Source: Glebionis coronaria
Taxonomy: Eukaryota; Streptophyta; Magnoliopsida; Asterales; Asteraceae
Reading direction: 5' to 3'
DNA length: 64,000 nucleotides
Assembly: GCA_025667525.1 (NCBI GenBank)
Contig: CM046882.1
Location: forward strand, 526,716,618-526,780,617
Shown here: positions 1-11,375 of the stretch, one piece after another
Layout: the number at the start of each line of letters is the position of its first letter
Position numbering within the stretch: position 1 is the stretch's first letter
Position numbers and translations under genes: made by a program
Notes under the pieces: generated by a model
Databases searched by the model: none
What the model saw: the letters and a program-made list of their open reading frames with translations, nothing else
What the model was told of the DNA's origin: nothing

Positions 1-488
1 TTTCATGTTTTACTTTTAAACTGTTAAACTTTTAATTTTCCCGCCATTTTCCGTAAGTATTATTTTAATTGTTTTACCTTATTTTAAATTTCAAGTTTTC
101 ATTTTTATAAAGTTTTAAGTTTTTAAATTTGCTTTAAAAGTTTTAATTTTTCATCTTTTATTTTTTTAAATCTTAATTTTTAGTTTAACTTTTAAAGTTT
201 TTATTTTTACATAACGACATTTACATTTTCACCTTTTTAAAAGTGGATAATTACCTTTAGTTATTTTCACTTTGATCTACTATGCATCATTCATTCTGGA
301 TAAGCAATCAAGGTTAGACATTCTTTTTTATTTTTAATAGCTTTTACTTTTATATTATTAGTAGACTTAGATAATCAAAAGCTCCCTCTTTTAGTGACCA
401 ACACCAATAATTCCACCCTAAACCGTGATCAATTCGAATTGACATCGAGAAAGATTTAGTACACAAACCCATTAAAACCATTAGATTA
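1..488. other. AT-rich sequence with no recognised gene
   Basis: Long T-rich and A-rich runs with no credible coding frame. The right part (about 361-488) borders the broken end of the Copia-1 LTR, so the join near 489 is a truncation or an insertion border. I could not assign this segment to an element family. Confidence 0.6.
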
Positions 489-809
489 GTGGTATTAGGG
501 TTTTACAACCTTAAAGCATGAAATGAAATGAGAGGAAAAAGTATATTCAACACAAAACCTAATGAGTCCTTTTATAGCACAAGGACCCATGTACAAGATC
601 ACTACTAACAAACTCGGAAGGTATTCTGGATTAGTAACAGAAACATGTCAATATCTCTTCCAAGTTTATACATGCACTAAGGGCATTGACTTCTAGCAGT
701 GGGAACTGATCCCATTGTCTTCGTTAATCCAGCAGGGGAAACTTACTCTAGCAGGGGGATCTTGACGAACCAGCATGGGGAACTTTGACACATGCATTTA
801 TTCCCAACA
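489..809 (-). repeat. Copia-1 3' LTR, truncated
   Basis: Matches the right LTR from its position 24118 onward, beginning at a GTGGTATTAGGG block, and ends in CCCAACA, the complement of the LTR start TGTTGGG. About 200 bp present at the outer end of the right LTR are missing here. A TATA box (TATAAAAGG on the minus strand, 569-577) is preserved. Two CAGGGG-type motifs and an imperfect hairpin (697-717) lie upstream of it. Confidence 0.88.
569..577 (-). promoter_or_regulatory. TATA box in Copia-1 LTR
   Basis: Minus-strand TATAAAAGG, about 230 nt inside the LTR start. The same sequence is kept at 24197-24205 in the other LTR, and a similar TTATAAAAGG lies near 25997-26006 in the Copia-3 LTR. 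The position fits a U3 promoter. Confidence 0.6.
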
Positions 810-822
810 ATCCTCCCCTAAA
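810..822 (-). other. Copia-1 polypurine tract
   Basis: Minus strand reads TTTAGGGGAGGAT directly before the LTR start TGTTGGG, the expected plus-strand priming site. The related Copia-3 has TTTAGGGAAGGAT in the same place (25734-25746). Confidence 0.8.
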
Positions 823-878
823 CTTGTGCTTTCACTCAAAAGACAAGTTTCTGAATAAATGCTGATTGATGAGGATGC

Positions 879-3800
879 TTACAAATTACCTGGCCAAATT
901 TGACTGTGGATAAACCTAATAAAATCATAGGGAACATGATTCTTGCAATCCACTATCAAGTCAGTCTGTGCCATCTTCTTCAAAGTCTCTTGTGAAAGAG
1001 GATAATAACGATTGTTGAGAAGATAGACACTTACTCCTTTCATGGCCAACTCATAGACTCCTGAATTTGTGAACAACTTCCAATATAACATCTTGGCTCC
1101 GTTCTGTGCATAAAAAACAAGATCATTCAAATATGTCTCATACATCCTATGCATGCTATCTCAAATCAACCAATCCTTCTCAACACCTTCCATAGTAGGA
1201 GGGTTTGCTACAAACATTCCTTTTAAAATCCTCCATAGATCATCTAAGTCTTCTTTATCCATTGTTTGAAACATAATACCTAAAATTTTAAATGTTTAAT
1301 CTGTATCATCAGCCCTAGTAAGCTTCCACCAAGAAATGCCTCTATACGAATATACATCATACTTTACTATGTAGTACTTCTTTCTCATATCATCAGGTGC
1401 AATTTCATCAGATTCCTCCAAGATTAAGTGTTGATCAATTTATTAATTGGAGGGATTCTGATCTTCCCTAGTTACTACTCCAATATTCTCTATCCTCTTA
1501 ATTTTCTTGGCTGCTCTTTGTAAGTTAAGAGCATATCTTTCACGTACTAATGAGGATATACCTATTTGAGAAGTTTCTACTGTTTGAGTAGTTGCACTTG
1601 CTTCTCCATCTGCCTTTCTTTTTCTAGACTCCTTAGCCCTCTTTATCATCTCATCTTTCTTCTTCATGTATTCCTCCTCCTAAGTTGTGCCAATACCAAG
1701 GAAATTCTCCACACTATTAGCCATTATCACTAAAATCGCAACCTTCTCTATCTCATCAAAGGTCATCTTTCTGAAGTGTGCATCAATATACTTCTTAATT
1801 CTAATAAGCATGACTTTGTGATGCTCCAACCTTCCTTTCTCATACTTCAGCTACCTTTCCTTTTTGAGCTGCATTTCTCTCTTTTCCAAGTAATCCTTTT
1901 TGAAACTTAAAGGCCAAAAGTGTTAACTCATACATTTCCTCTAATGGAGCATTTACCAGTTCTTTCTCCCATTGCTCCAAGAATTCTGCTATATTTGGTA
2001 CCCTATCATCCAGCTCTCAATGCATAATTTCAATTTGTTTGAGCATCTCTCTTGGCTGCATGAGTACCTTCTCTGTTTATGAGAAATTTAACATAGAGAC
2101 ATCCAGTTATGCCTCCTTACTCCTCTTTTGAACTTTCTTCTGCTCCATATGTAACTCTTCTTCTTGCATTCTTTGAGCCACAAATTCATCATGTTTAGTC
2201 TGAGCCCTTATCTCTTCTGGTTTTCTATGCTTATATTTCTTCTTGGGTTGTTGAACCATTTTCCCCTTCCCTTTGTCTTTTGGATCCACTGCTGATGTTG
2301 CTTTGGGGGAACTCTTTCCAATTTGCATCCCCTTCTGTGCAGGCTGTCTCCTTTTTCTAGCAAACGTTTGAGAGAAAGTTACTCTTGTAGGTGTAATATT
2401 AATAGCAGGGGGAATACTTACAGCAGTAGGATTAATGTTGGCAGGGGAAACTTTTGTTGTAGCAGGGGCTTTTTCTTGATGACCCATATTCAGCAATAGT
2501 TGGGCTACATCTTTTGTTGCACTCCCCTTGTCACTGCTTTTCTCATCACTGACCACCTTCTATTTACCAGCTTCTTTTCCACTAGGAAATGCATACCATT
2601 CAATAGATTCATCTGTGTAAGGTACTTCCTCCCCTTTGGAAGCATCCTCATCTGTGGATATAACTAGCTGCGGTCTTTTCCTCCCCTCAAGTTTAACAAG
2701 TCTAGTTTCCAAGCTATTGATTACCAAACCTTGCTTTTTGACTGTTTGTACCAGTTGTGCATTTTTCTCTTTCAAGCTAATGCACATATTCACCAATTCC
2801 AAGAGTGATAATGGTTTCAGTCTGCTCTCAACCCTAGTAGGAGATTTATCTCCTCTTTGGGTATCACTGAGTGAGGAAGCGGACTTATTTATGGTGTCAC
2901 TATCCTGCTCACCCCTTGAGGATGAGACAGTAGTGGCAACCAAACCCCCTAGTTGCTCCATACCCAAGGAGGCTCTCCTCTCTACATCTGGTGAAGGTTC
3001 ATTAGGCAAGGGAGACCTAGCAAACATGGTTTTGCTCCTTCTTTCTTGTTGTGGATTGGCAGGGGGTAAATTACTAACAGGGGCATTAGCAGATGAAGTA
3101 GGGGCATTAGAAAATGTAGTTTGGGGTGCTCTGGGTTGTGAAGCAGCTTCACGTATGATTTGATTCAACATGGTTTGAGTTAAGGGCACTACTCTTCCAG
3201 AAAATTGTGGGGTGTTTGGTGCAAGAGTGGTAAACAGTTTAGTGGTGTGGGGATTGGCTGTGAAGTGATGTGTGTGTCTAATGGGTCCATGTTGACTCAT
3301 ATCCAGCAAAAGTTCTATAAACCTTGGATACATACAAAATTTTGAACTTCTTTTAACATTTTTAACCATACCTTCAAAAGTCATTTGCAAAAAACAATAT
3401 TTTCGCCCTGTTGCCAAACACGCCAAGGCAGAAGCAACTTGACTCGCAAATTCATTAAAAGTAGTGTTTTTTGAAGACAAGCATTGCAAAATAGTATGAT
3501 AATGTACTTCCAATGGGGAGCAAATTGCCCTTTAGAAAATTTAGACTTTTGATTCTCAGAAATATTATACCCCAAGTTTGTTAAACCCTAAAAAATTTCA
3601 GCTTCAGGCAGGGTAACCACCCCATCCTCATCATCTAAGAGTAACTTGTCTTGAATGGAGGCAAGTGTAATCACCTTGAGGTGACCATCTACATGAATTT
3701 TAAGAGTAACCTGTCCATCCACGGTTTCAGTCGTAACATTCGACCAAAACTGTTGGATGTGTGAGGTATAAATTCTTGGACTGATCACAAGAGCTAACCT

Positions 3801-3902
3801 GAAATAACTAGACTTTAGGTAAGCCACTACCTCATAGAATTCAGCTGTTTCACTAGAAAGAATGGCAATCTGGTTATGGTTAGGAGAGATTTTGAGAGCC
3901 AT
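879..3902 (-). pseudogene. Copia-1 additional 3' ORF (aORF), broken
   Basis: A coding stretch of about 3 kb lies downstream of RNase H, where ordinary Copia elements have only a short untranslated region. It starts at 3902 (MALKISPNHNQIAILSS) and reads to a first in-frame TAG near 3585-3587. It resumes in shifted frames at 3513-2560 (contains FEGMVKN and MYPRF), 2556-2107 (basic, low complexity), 1667-1443 (charged helix) and 1154-879. The order and motifs match, from memory, an Asteraceae retroelement protein often annotated in Tanacetum as a synaptobrevin/longin-like protein. That label has no functional support I can see here. Its function is unknown. Several stops and frameshifts show decay. 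Copia-3 carries a homologous C-terminal part on the plus strand at 24440-25662. Confidence 0.7.
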
Positions 3903-5064
3903 TGAAAATTTTGAAGAAATAAAGGTTTATATTTTGCAAGATGAAGATGGATAATGATTGATATAATGAGTTAGGCCTGTTGGTTAAGAGAATTGAGTTT
4001 ATATAGGTGAATGGAAGACTTGTGATTGGACCAAATTATCAATTTGCATAAAAATCAGAAATAAATCTTGCTAAGAAATGAATATATTAAAAATAATGAT
4101 AATGAGATTACCAATCCGCGAAGAAAGTGCCTTAAATATATTTTGAAAACAATAAAATATTCTCTAACCAAAAATTAAACAAGCAGGTCCAACGGCTATA
4201 AACAGTGTAACATCATTGTGGTCAATGGTCAAACAGGAGAACTTTTGCAAAGCAGGGGGAAATCATACAAGCAGGGGAATGAAAATCAAAATTAGGGTAA
4301 ACTTTCCTAAGGGTATTAGATTATCTTAAGAGTCCAATGCTATATAGCTCTGTCCTAATGCACAAACCTGCATAAGCAAGCTAGATAAACAGAACTCTAA
4401 AGTCCTCAATTTAGCATAGTCCTAGAAAGAAAAACCCAACACATAAGTAAACCATACACCAGGTCAACCTAATGAAATATGTATACCCAGGTCTTCAACC
4501 CTACCATTCCCTTCCTATGGTCAAGTGGTCTTGGCAACATGCATCCAAAAGCTCCATTTTGTGCAACAAGCTGCCCAATCAAGAGGTTTGGCTACATATT
4601 ACAGTGCCTCAAGGTCTCAGAACTCCAACAAGCTTTGCAACAACTTTTCATTGTCCCAAGCCCTTACTCACCAGTAGGTATGATCTAGAATCATACATGA
4701 GCATCATATGGATACACTGACTCCTAAAGATGTGACCTAACCTCCCCTGAAACATGGAGTACATACCAGATTCATCCATAGGGTACGCCATACTCCAAAA
4801 TGATTCTTGCATTGTTAGTCTAAAACCACATGTAGCCACTTATAAAAAGAACAACCCCAAACAGGGGAAGTACCCTAGCAGGGGAATTAACAAAAAAATA
4901 GGAAAGTAACCTAGCAGAGGAATTAACCCAACCAGGGCAAACTTTGTTCAAAAATAGTGGCATTAAGAATGATGGAAAAAATGACTAGCAATTTTACAAC
5001 AACAGGCAATAATACAATCCTGAATACACACAAGAAATTACAGACATCTGTTTAGGGATTGACC
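3903..5064 (-). other. Copia-1 spacer between RNase H and aORF
   Basis: No long frame of credible coding quality. The stretch holds several AGCAGGGG-type motifs (near 4252, 4270, 4862, 4878) in the same strand sense as those in the LTR. It may contain a leader or internal promoter for the aORF, but nothing in the sequence proves that. Confidence 0.45.
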
Positions 5065-7300
5065 AACCCAATACTTGCAACCAAGTACTGGAATCTCCCT
5101 ATGTCAAAAGGTTTTGTCAAAAGATCAGCAACATTAAGTTCTGTATCAGTTGTCTTAGGGACAATTAACCCTTTTTTAAAACAGTCTCTAATAAAGTGAT
5201 GTCTGATTTCAATGTGTTTAGTTTTTGTATGAAAAAAGGATTCTTAATTATGGAAATTATACTATTATTATCAATAAATATCTTGGTTTTAACAAAATTG
5301 TACCCATAGTCAAGCAATTGATTTTGAATCCAAAACACTTGTCCATAGCATGCAGCAACAGCCACGTATTCAGCTTTAGTTGTGGAAGTTGCAAAGATTG
5401 TTTGCTTATTGCACTGTCAAGATATAAGCATGCTCCCCAAAAATTGACATCCACCTGTTGTTGACCTTCAATCATTGTTGTCACCACCATAGTCACTATC
5501 TGAATAGGCTACTAGCTCAAACGGTGACTCCTTAGGGTACCAAAGTCCCAGAGTAGGGTGACACTGGAGATATATAAAGATTCTCTTCACAGCAAACAAG
5601 TGGTACTCCATTGGTGTCACTTGGTGTCTTGCACACAGACACACATCAAACATGATGTCAGGTCTTGAAGCTGTAAGATACATGAGAGAACCAATCATGG
5701 ATCTATATGTTCTGACATAAATAGGTTTCCCTGGGCCCTCTTTTCCCAAGGGATGCTCTTTGTCCAAGGGAGTAGAAACTTTCTTTCCTTCACTTAATCC
5801 AAACTTTTCAAAATTTTAGCCACATATTTATCTTGAGAGATAAAAATCCCATATTTCCTCTGCTGAACTTGTAACCCCAAGAAAAAGTTGAGCTCTCCCA
5901 TTGTACTCATTTAGAATTTGTGTTGCATCAATTTGGCAAACTCTTTGCTAAGCTTGGAGTTTATGGATCCAAAATTTATATCATCCACATATACTCGCAC
6001 TAATAGAAAGTCGCCTTTTTATTTCTTGATAAACATGGTCTGATCATTCTTTCCCCTATTGAAGCCATTATCCAAGAGGTACATGGATAGAGTCTCATAC
6101 CAGGCCCTAGGAGCTCGATGAAGCCCATACATTACCTTCTTTACCTTGTAAACCTTGTCTGGATGTTCTAGATCTTCAAAACCTAGAGGTTGCATCACAT
6201 AGACTTCCTCATCAATGGTGCCATATAAAAAGGCGCTCTTAACTACCATTTGGTACACCACAAAGTCCATGAAGGAAGCATATGCCAAAAATAATCTGAT
6301 GGCTTCAATTCTGGCAACTGGTGCAAAGACCTCATCATAGTCAATGCCTTCCTCCTGTGTGTACCCTTGTGCTACTAGCCTGGCTTTGTTTCTGACCACT
6401 ATTCCTCTCTCATCCTTCTTGTTTCTGAGCACCCACTTTGTCCCAATGGGTCTTACCCATTTTGGACAGTCAACCAAAATCCAATCCTCGTGAATATCAA
6501 ACTACAATAGCTCTTCTTGCATAGCCTCTACGCAGCTTGGATAATTTAAAGCTTGAAAGATCTTATTTGGATCTTCTTGTGACAAAAAGGCAGCAAATAG
6601 GCAACATTGCATATTGTCATGATTAAACTTCATTGTGATGTTAGCAATGAATCTATGCTCCTTTTCTTGATACCTTGTTTGTATGGGAGTATCAAGTACA
6701 CCTATGATTAGAGACTAAGGGTGATCTTTATTGATTCTATAAGTGGGATACATATTCATTAGGACTTCAGTTTCATCATTTCCCAAATCTGGTTCTATGG
6801 GACTATCTTGATTGGGAAAGAACTCTTCAAAGGATATTCCAAATGATACTGCATGACTGAGAGATGGATGTTGGTGAGCTGTGTGCAACTCTAAATAGCT
6901 TTGACCTTTATGCCTAATGATTCTGCTTCCACTGCTTGACATAGTGATTGGATAAGATGTAGAAATGAGTGGGGATTCTCTTGCTGCATCATTAACATCA
7001 TCCAAAACTGTTTCTTCAAAAGCAGGGGAAACATTTGGATTAGCAGGGGAATCCATGATTCCACTGTTTTCATTCATTCCACTGTTTCATGAATGTGCTT
7101 AGCAAAGGTATTGACTAGTTTTGCATCTTTTTGAGAGAGGTCTTCTTCTTTAGCCATCTCTTTGGCAACATCATTAGTAGGGAATAATGAAGGTACAGTC
7201 ATGTACCTCAATGGTGGACTCTCCAAAGCAGTTGGTTCTTTTATACATGAACTTTTAGTATTTTCCAAAGCAACAGGCACATAATTCATAGATTTAGAAA
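5065..7300 (-). pseudogene. Copia-1 pol: reverse transcriptase and RNase H, inactivated
   Basis: RT is clearest at 6477-6019: [35 protein letters not shown] and the [11 protein letters not shown] block. The first catalytic Asp of the [10 protein letters not shown] motif has become Val (reads [10 protein letters not shown]). The second motif, YVDD, survives near 5985-5997 but lies beyond an in-frame stop. RNase H follows at 5767-5468 (TYRSMIGSLMYLTASRPD, AYSDSDYGG) and 5365-5165, with a frame change between. The RNase H end lies near 5065. The part upstream of RT (7290-6715) is the usual variable linker after integrase. With the lost Asp, stops and frameshifts this copy cannot make active RT. 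Confidence 0.85.
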
Positions 7301-8219
7301 GTACTTAAATATTAAAGAACCACTTGGGACCTGTTTGTGTGTCTTTAGGATTACCCTCCAGAAAACTCACATGTATGTTCTATGTCACCTTGCTTGTCTT
7401 TTTTTTGAAGACCCTATATCCCTTACTTGTCAATGAATAACCAATAAACTATCCATCATCCCCCTTTTCATTGAACTTCCCCAAATGATCAAGTGTGTTG
7501 AATATCACTACATGACACCCAAATGGTCTGAAAAAAGTCAATTAAAAGGGGTCTTCCATTGAATAGGTGATAAGGGGTCTTGTTGTGAGCCTTAATCATA
7601 GGGCCCTGTTTTGAACATAACAAGTAGTGGCAACAACTTCAGCCCAAAATATCATTGGAAGCTTGGAAACAAATTGCATGGTCCTTACAGCTTCTATGAG
7701 TGTTCTGTTTCTTCTTTCTACAACTCCTTTTTGTTAGGGTGTCCTGGCTATGTTGTATTTCCTTTTTATCCCATTGTCGGTACTGAAAATATCCAGCTCC
7801 TTGTTCTTGAACTCTCCACCATTATCAGACCTAATTGTCACTACTTTCATACTCTTTTACAACTCAATCTGAGTAATAAAATCTTTGAGTACCCATGTTG
7901 TGTCACCCTTTTCAAACAAAAATAAGGTCCATGTGAACCTTGAGAAGTCATCAGTGATCACTAGGAAGTACCACTTCTTGCTTATACTTGCCACAAATGT
8001 GGGACCAAAAAGGTCCAGGTGTATTAACTCCAATACTTTGGTGGTGGACTGAGCAATTTTTGATTTGCAAGAGGCTCTATGTTTCTTTGCCTTCAAACAA
8101 GCAACACATGTATGATCATTACTGAAGGTATTTGAAGGTAGGCCATTAACAGGATTATATTTAACCAATTTTTTCATACTTTTAAAGTTTAGGTGACCAT
8201 GTCTTTTCATTTCTTGCAT
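7301..8219 (-). pseudogene. Copia-1 integrase, degenerate
   Basis: The zinc-binding region is visible at the start (HGHLNFKSMKKL, then CVACLKAKKHR; His and Cys pairs of the HHCC finger). It is followed by the core start LIHLDLFGP and the TDDFSRFTW block that carries the first catalytic Asp. The frame is lost near 7857, and the rest of the core continues in other frames to about 7300 with stops. The product would insert element cDNA into host DNA; this copy is non-functional. Confidence 0.8.
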
Positions 8220-8281
8220 TCCTTAACTGAGGCTTTGGGAATAAATAATTATCATTGTCTTGAAGGGAAATGTCTTTTAAG

Positions 8282-8668
8282 TCAATGGTGTACATGTTCT
8301 TCTGCCTTGGTGTTCTCAGTACAATAGGAGTATTGGGGTGGTAAAACAAACTCCTTTCCTAACACCAGGCACTCAGTATCAGTGAAAAGAACAAAGTTTT
8401 TGTTACCAGTAATTTTAGACACATTAAAAAGATTGTACTTCAGTTTTTTCACCAGATAGATATTATCAAATGCCATTCCATTAGTGACAATGGTCCCTTT
8501 CCCTATGATTGTTCCATGCCCATCTCCAAAAGATACACCATCATTATCATGCAGGGGAACAAAGTTTGACATATAAGCTTTGTAACCAGTCATGCTTCTT
8601 GAGCAGCCACTATCCGAATAAGCCTTGTCATTCTTGGTCTGCTTAGTAACCTGCAAAAGGAAAAACAA
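8282..8668 (-). pseudogene. Copia-1 aspartic protease fragment
   Basis: Contains AYSDSGCSRSMTGYKAYM, the Copia protease motif with catalytic D-S-G, followed by the GDGHGTIIGKGTI hydrophobic-glycine block. It sits between the gag zinc knuckle region and integrase as expected. The stretch upstream (9340-8696) is a disrupted linker rich in SPA motifs. Confidence 0.8.
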
Positions 8669-9643
8669 ATTAGTTTTTCTTGGGGACCCAAGCCATTACT
8701 GACTTAGATCTACCTCGTGTATCAATGTAAGAAAATTTTCAAAGGCTAAAGACACACCATTGGATTGAGTACCCTTTTGGGGGCCCCAAACCCAAGGAGC
8801 TGAGGCTTTCACAGCTTTTCCCCATCTACCCATGTTTTTAGAAGTCAAAACTTTGTCAGTAGGGGATACCCTGGACTTAGCAGGGGAATCCCTATGCTTA
8901 GCAGAGGGAACCCATTGCTTGTTTTGGCCTCTATAGGTGCGTTGGTAAGGTCTATGGCCAGATGAAAATGCATTATGAGATGTTGGTCTGGTCACATTAG
9001 GGCTAGATTTGGGGTATGCTTCACTTATCTTCCTTAGTGTAGGCACAACATACTTGTCAGTTACCTTATTTCTCAAAGCAGTGGGAATCTATTTATCAGG
9101 GAAAAAACGTTTTGCCCCTGCTTCAAAAAGATAGCTTGTTGTTGCATTTCCTAATAAAGGATTTACAGCCACCATTCCCATGGTTTCTTTATAGTCTTGA
9201 TATATGTGATCAAAACTGCCATAGGTGAAACAAGGTTTGGTGTCTTTCACAAAGTCCTTTCCTAGTTGAAGAGACTTTTGATTATTCCAGTTTCTTTGAT
9301 TTTCCCTAACCACATTTCTTTTGTGAATAGGCCTATACATCTCTGCATATTTAGTAGTGGTCTTGAAGGGTTTTGGATAACTAGTTTCAAGATCTAGGAT
9401 CCCGCTGCTTAGCCTACAAGTTTCAGACCCTGATTTACTGCTAGTTCTAGATAAAGAATTTTTAGAACTAGTGTCACTACCAAATAAGCCTTCTCTAGAG
9501 AAAAGAATAGGGTTATTAATTTTCCACTATTTTAAAGCAGCCTGTTCCTTGTTAAAGTCCCTTATTTTACTGGTTTTGACCAAAGGTTCTTCTTGTTTCT
9601 AATTACCTAATCCGTAGTAATTAGGATTAAATACCATGTCCTC

Positions 9644-10387
9644 CTATTTTGCAAAACAAGGAATTCCAGTCCATGAAAGGTCTTTCATTGGACTAGCACC
9701 ATGTATGTTAGCAGGGGGTGGTGGAATTTTAGCATGTTGGTTCTTGGCGCCTAAGCCAGTTTTAACCTTATGAGATTGTCCTATTTCAGCAGCTTTAGTT
9801 AAATCTTCAACTGCTTTTCCAAACTTTTCAATAGTTAACTTATCTTTTTCTTGATTTACTCTAAATATTTCAAGTTCATTAGTTAACTCTTGAACAGTGG
9901 CATCTATCTCTCTAGCATCTCTTTCTAGGATTCCAATGTGATCTCTATATTGATTCTCTCTTTGCTTATATTCTCTAATGCTAGACTCTAGTTGTTCTAA
10001 GGCACATTTATAGTTGTCTAGATTATTCTCAGAATTTATGCAATTAACATTTAGCTTTCTGATTTGGTTATTTAATGACTCAGTATTTTTCCTACATCCC
10101 TTGGTACAATAAGAGTCATCATATACCTCATTATCTGAGCTAGAAGTAGACATAGCCATAAGAGCAAATTCTTCCTCTATCTCCTCAGCAACTAGAGCTT
10201 GTATCCTTTCAATACTTTTTGTCATAGATCTCCAGTCCCATCCAACTCCATCTATTCCTTGCATGGCTACCATAGCCTTAGCCTCAGAATCATCATCCAT
10301 GCTCTCCTTCCTATAGCTGCTACCATTCTTTGGACCCATGCACTCCCTTGCAAAGTGACATTTCCTCCCATAGTTGTAGCATTCCAC
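9644..10387 (-). pseudogene. Copia-1 gag C-terminal part: zinc knuckle and coiled coil
   Basis: Begins with a CCHC-type nucleocapsid knuckle in which the second Cys is replaced (CYNYGRKCHFAREC instead of C-x2-C), so metal binding is probably lost. A long heptad-like charged region follows (SLNNQIRKLN to DLTKAAEIG, about residues 100-200), predicted coiled coil. It ends in a proline-rich tail (KIPPPPANIHG). Frame changes separate it from the capsid part upstream and the protease downstream. Confidence 0.75.
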
Positions 10388-10621
10388 CTTTGATTTATCA
10401 AATCCATCTACATCAAAAGGATTAATGGAAATATTTTTCCCATATTACTTGTAGAATATGTTGGCTCTCATGCTGAGTAGAGCCATATTCCATTTGATGT
10501 CCATTTCCTCAAGTCCTTCCTTACGGATTTGTGTCAACTCTTCATGTAGCACAGTGGAACCATGAGATCCTTATGATGCAATGAAAGCATAGGCATTGTC
10601 AAGACTGAATGTTGCAGGCCT

Positions 10622-11375
10622 TTATTTTCCATTTGATGGTCCTGAATTTGAAACAGTGGAATGTGTAGTAGGGGAAACTTCAATCCCACTACTTTTAGAG
10701 TTTCCACTTATTTGGGAAATAAAGACCATATTAGCAAGTGGATCAGCAAGTCCACTTGAGTTTGTGGGAACAGTCCCTGAAGCTTTCATTTCATTGACAA
10801 CTGGCTCAAAGACATTCAAGTTGTTGTAGATATCATCAATAGTCTTGTCATCAATTTTTTTCTTGTTTTGCCAAATGGATTTGTAAACAAACCATTCTTT
10901 ATAAGACTATTGAGAAACCTAGCATTTACCTGCTCTCTTGAAACTTCTATTTCAAAGAACTCCAATTGTGCAACGAGATCTTGAAGCCTGTTATAGATAG
11001 AACCAATTGTTTCATCACCTTTTTCTTTAAAGGAAGCAAATTGGTCCATCATTTGATTTTTCTTTTTCTTCTTGGTAGCTTCATTTCCTCCAAATGTTTT
11101 CCCAATGGCTTCCCAAAGGTCCTTAGTCTTATTATGTTTCCTGAACCTTAGTTGATGCCTATCAGGTAAGGCTGACAGTAGTGAGCTATGGGCTCTGACA
11201 TCATACCTTCTTGCTTGGATTTCTTTGTCTGAAACAACAGTAGATTTGGTTTTCTTAGAACTACCTTTGGATATTTCACCACCATCTGCTTCTTTGTTCT
11301 TACCATCATCTTCTACTTCCGTTGTTTTAGTGAATTGATAACCAAGCTCTATGACCTCCCATAAGGCATAGTATT
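10622..11375 (-). pseudogene. Copia-1 gag capsid region, 3' portion (interrupted gene)
   Basis: UBN2/Copia-type gag: YYALWEVIELG, ARRYDVRAHSSLLSALPD, KDLWEAIGKTFGGN, MDQFASFKEKGDETI. Its 5' 39 codons lie at 23730-23846, on the far side of the nested gypsy, and the two parts rejoin in frame across one copy of the 5 bp duplication. A frameshift near 10870 moves the frame, which then continues at 10819-10622 (NVFEPVVNEM). Confidence 0.85.

Noticed and set aside
2636..3163. 175-codon plus-strand open frame
   Set aside because: Antisense shadow of the aORF on the minus strand; no independent start context or domain.
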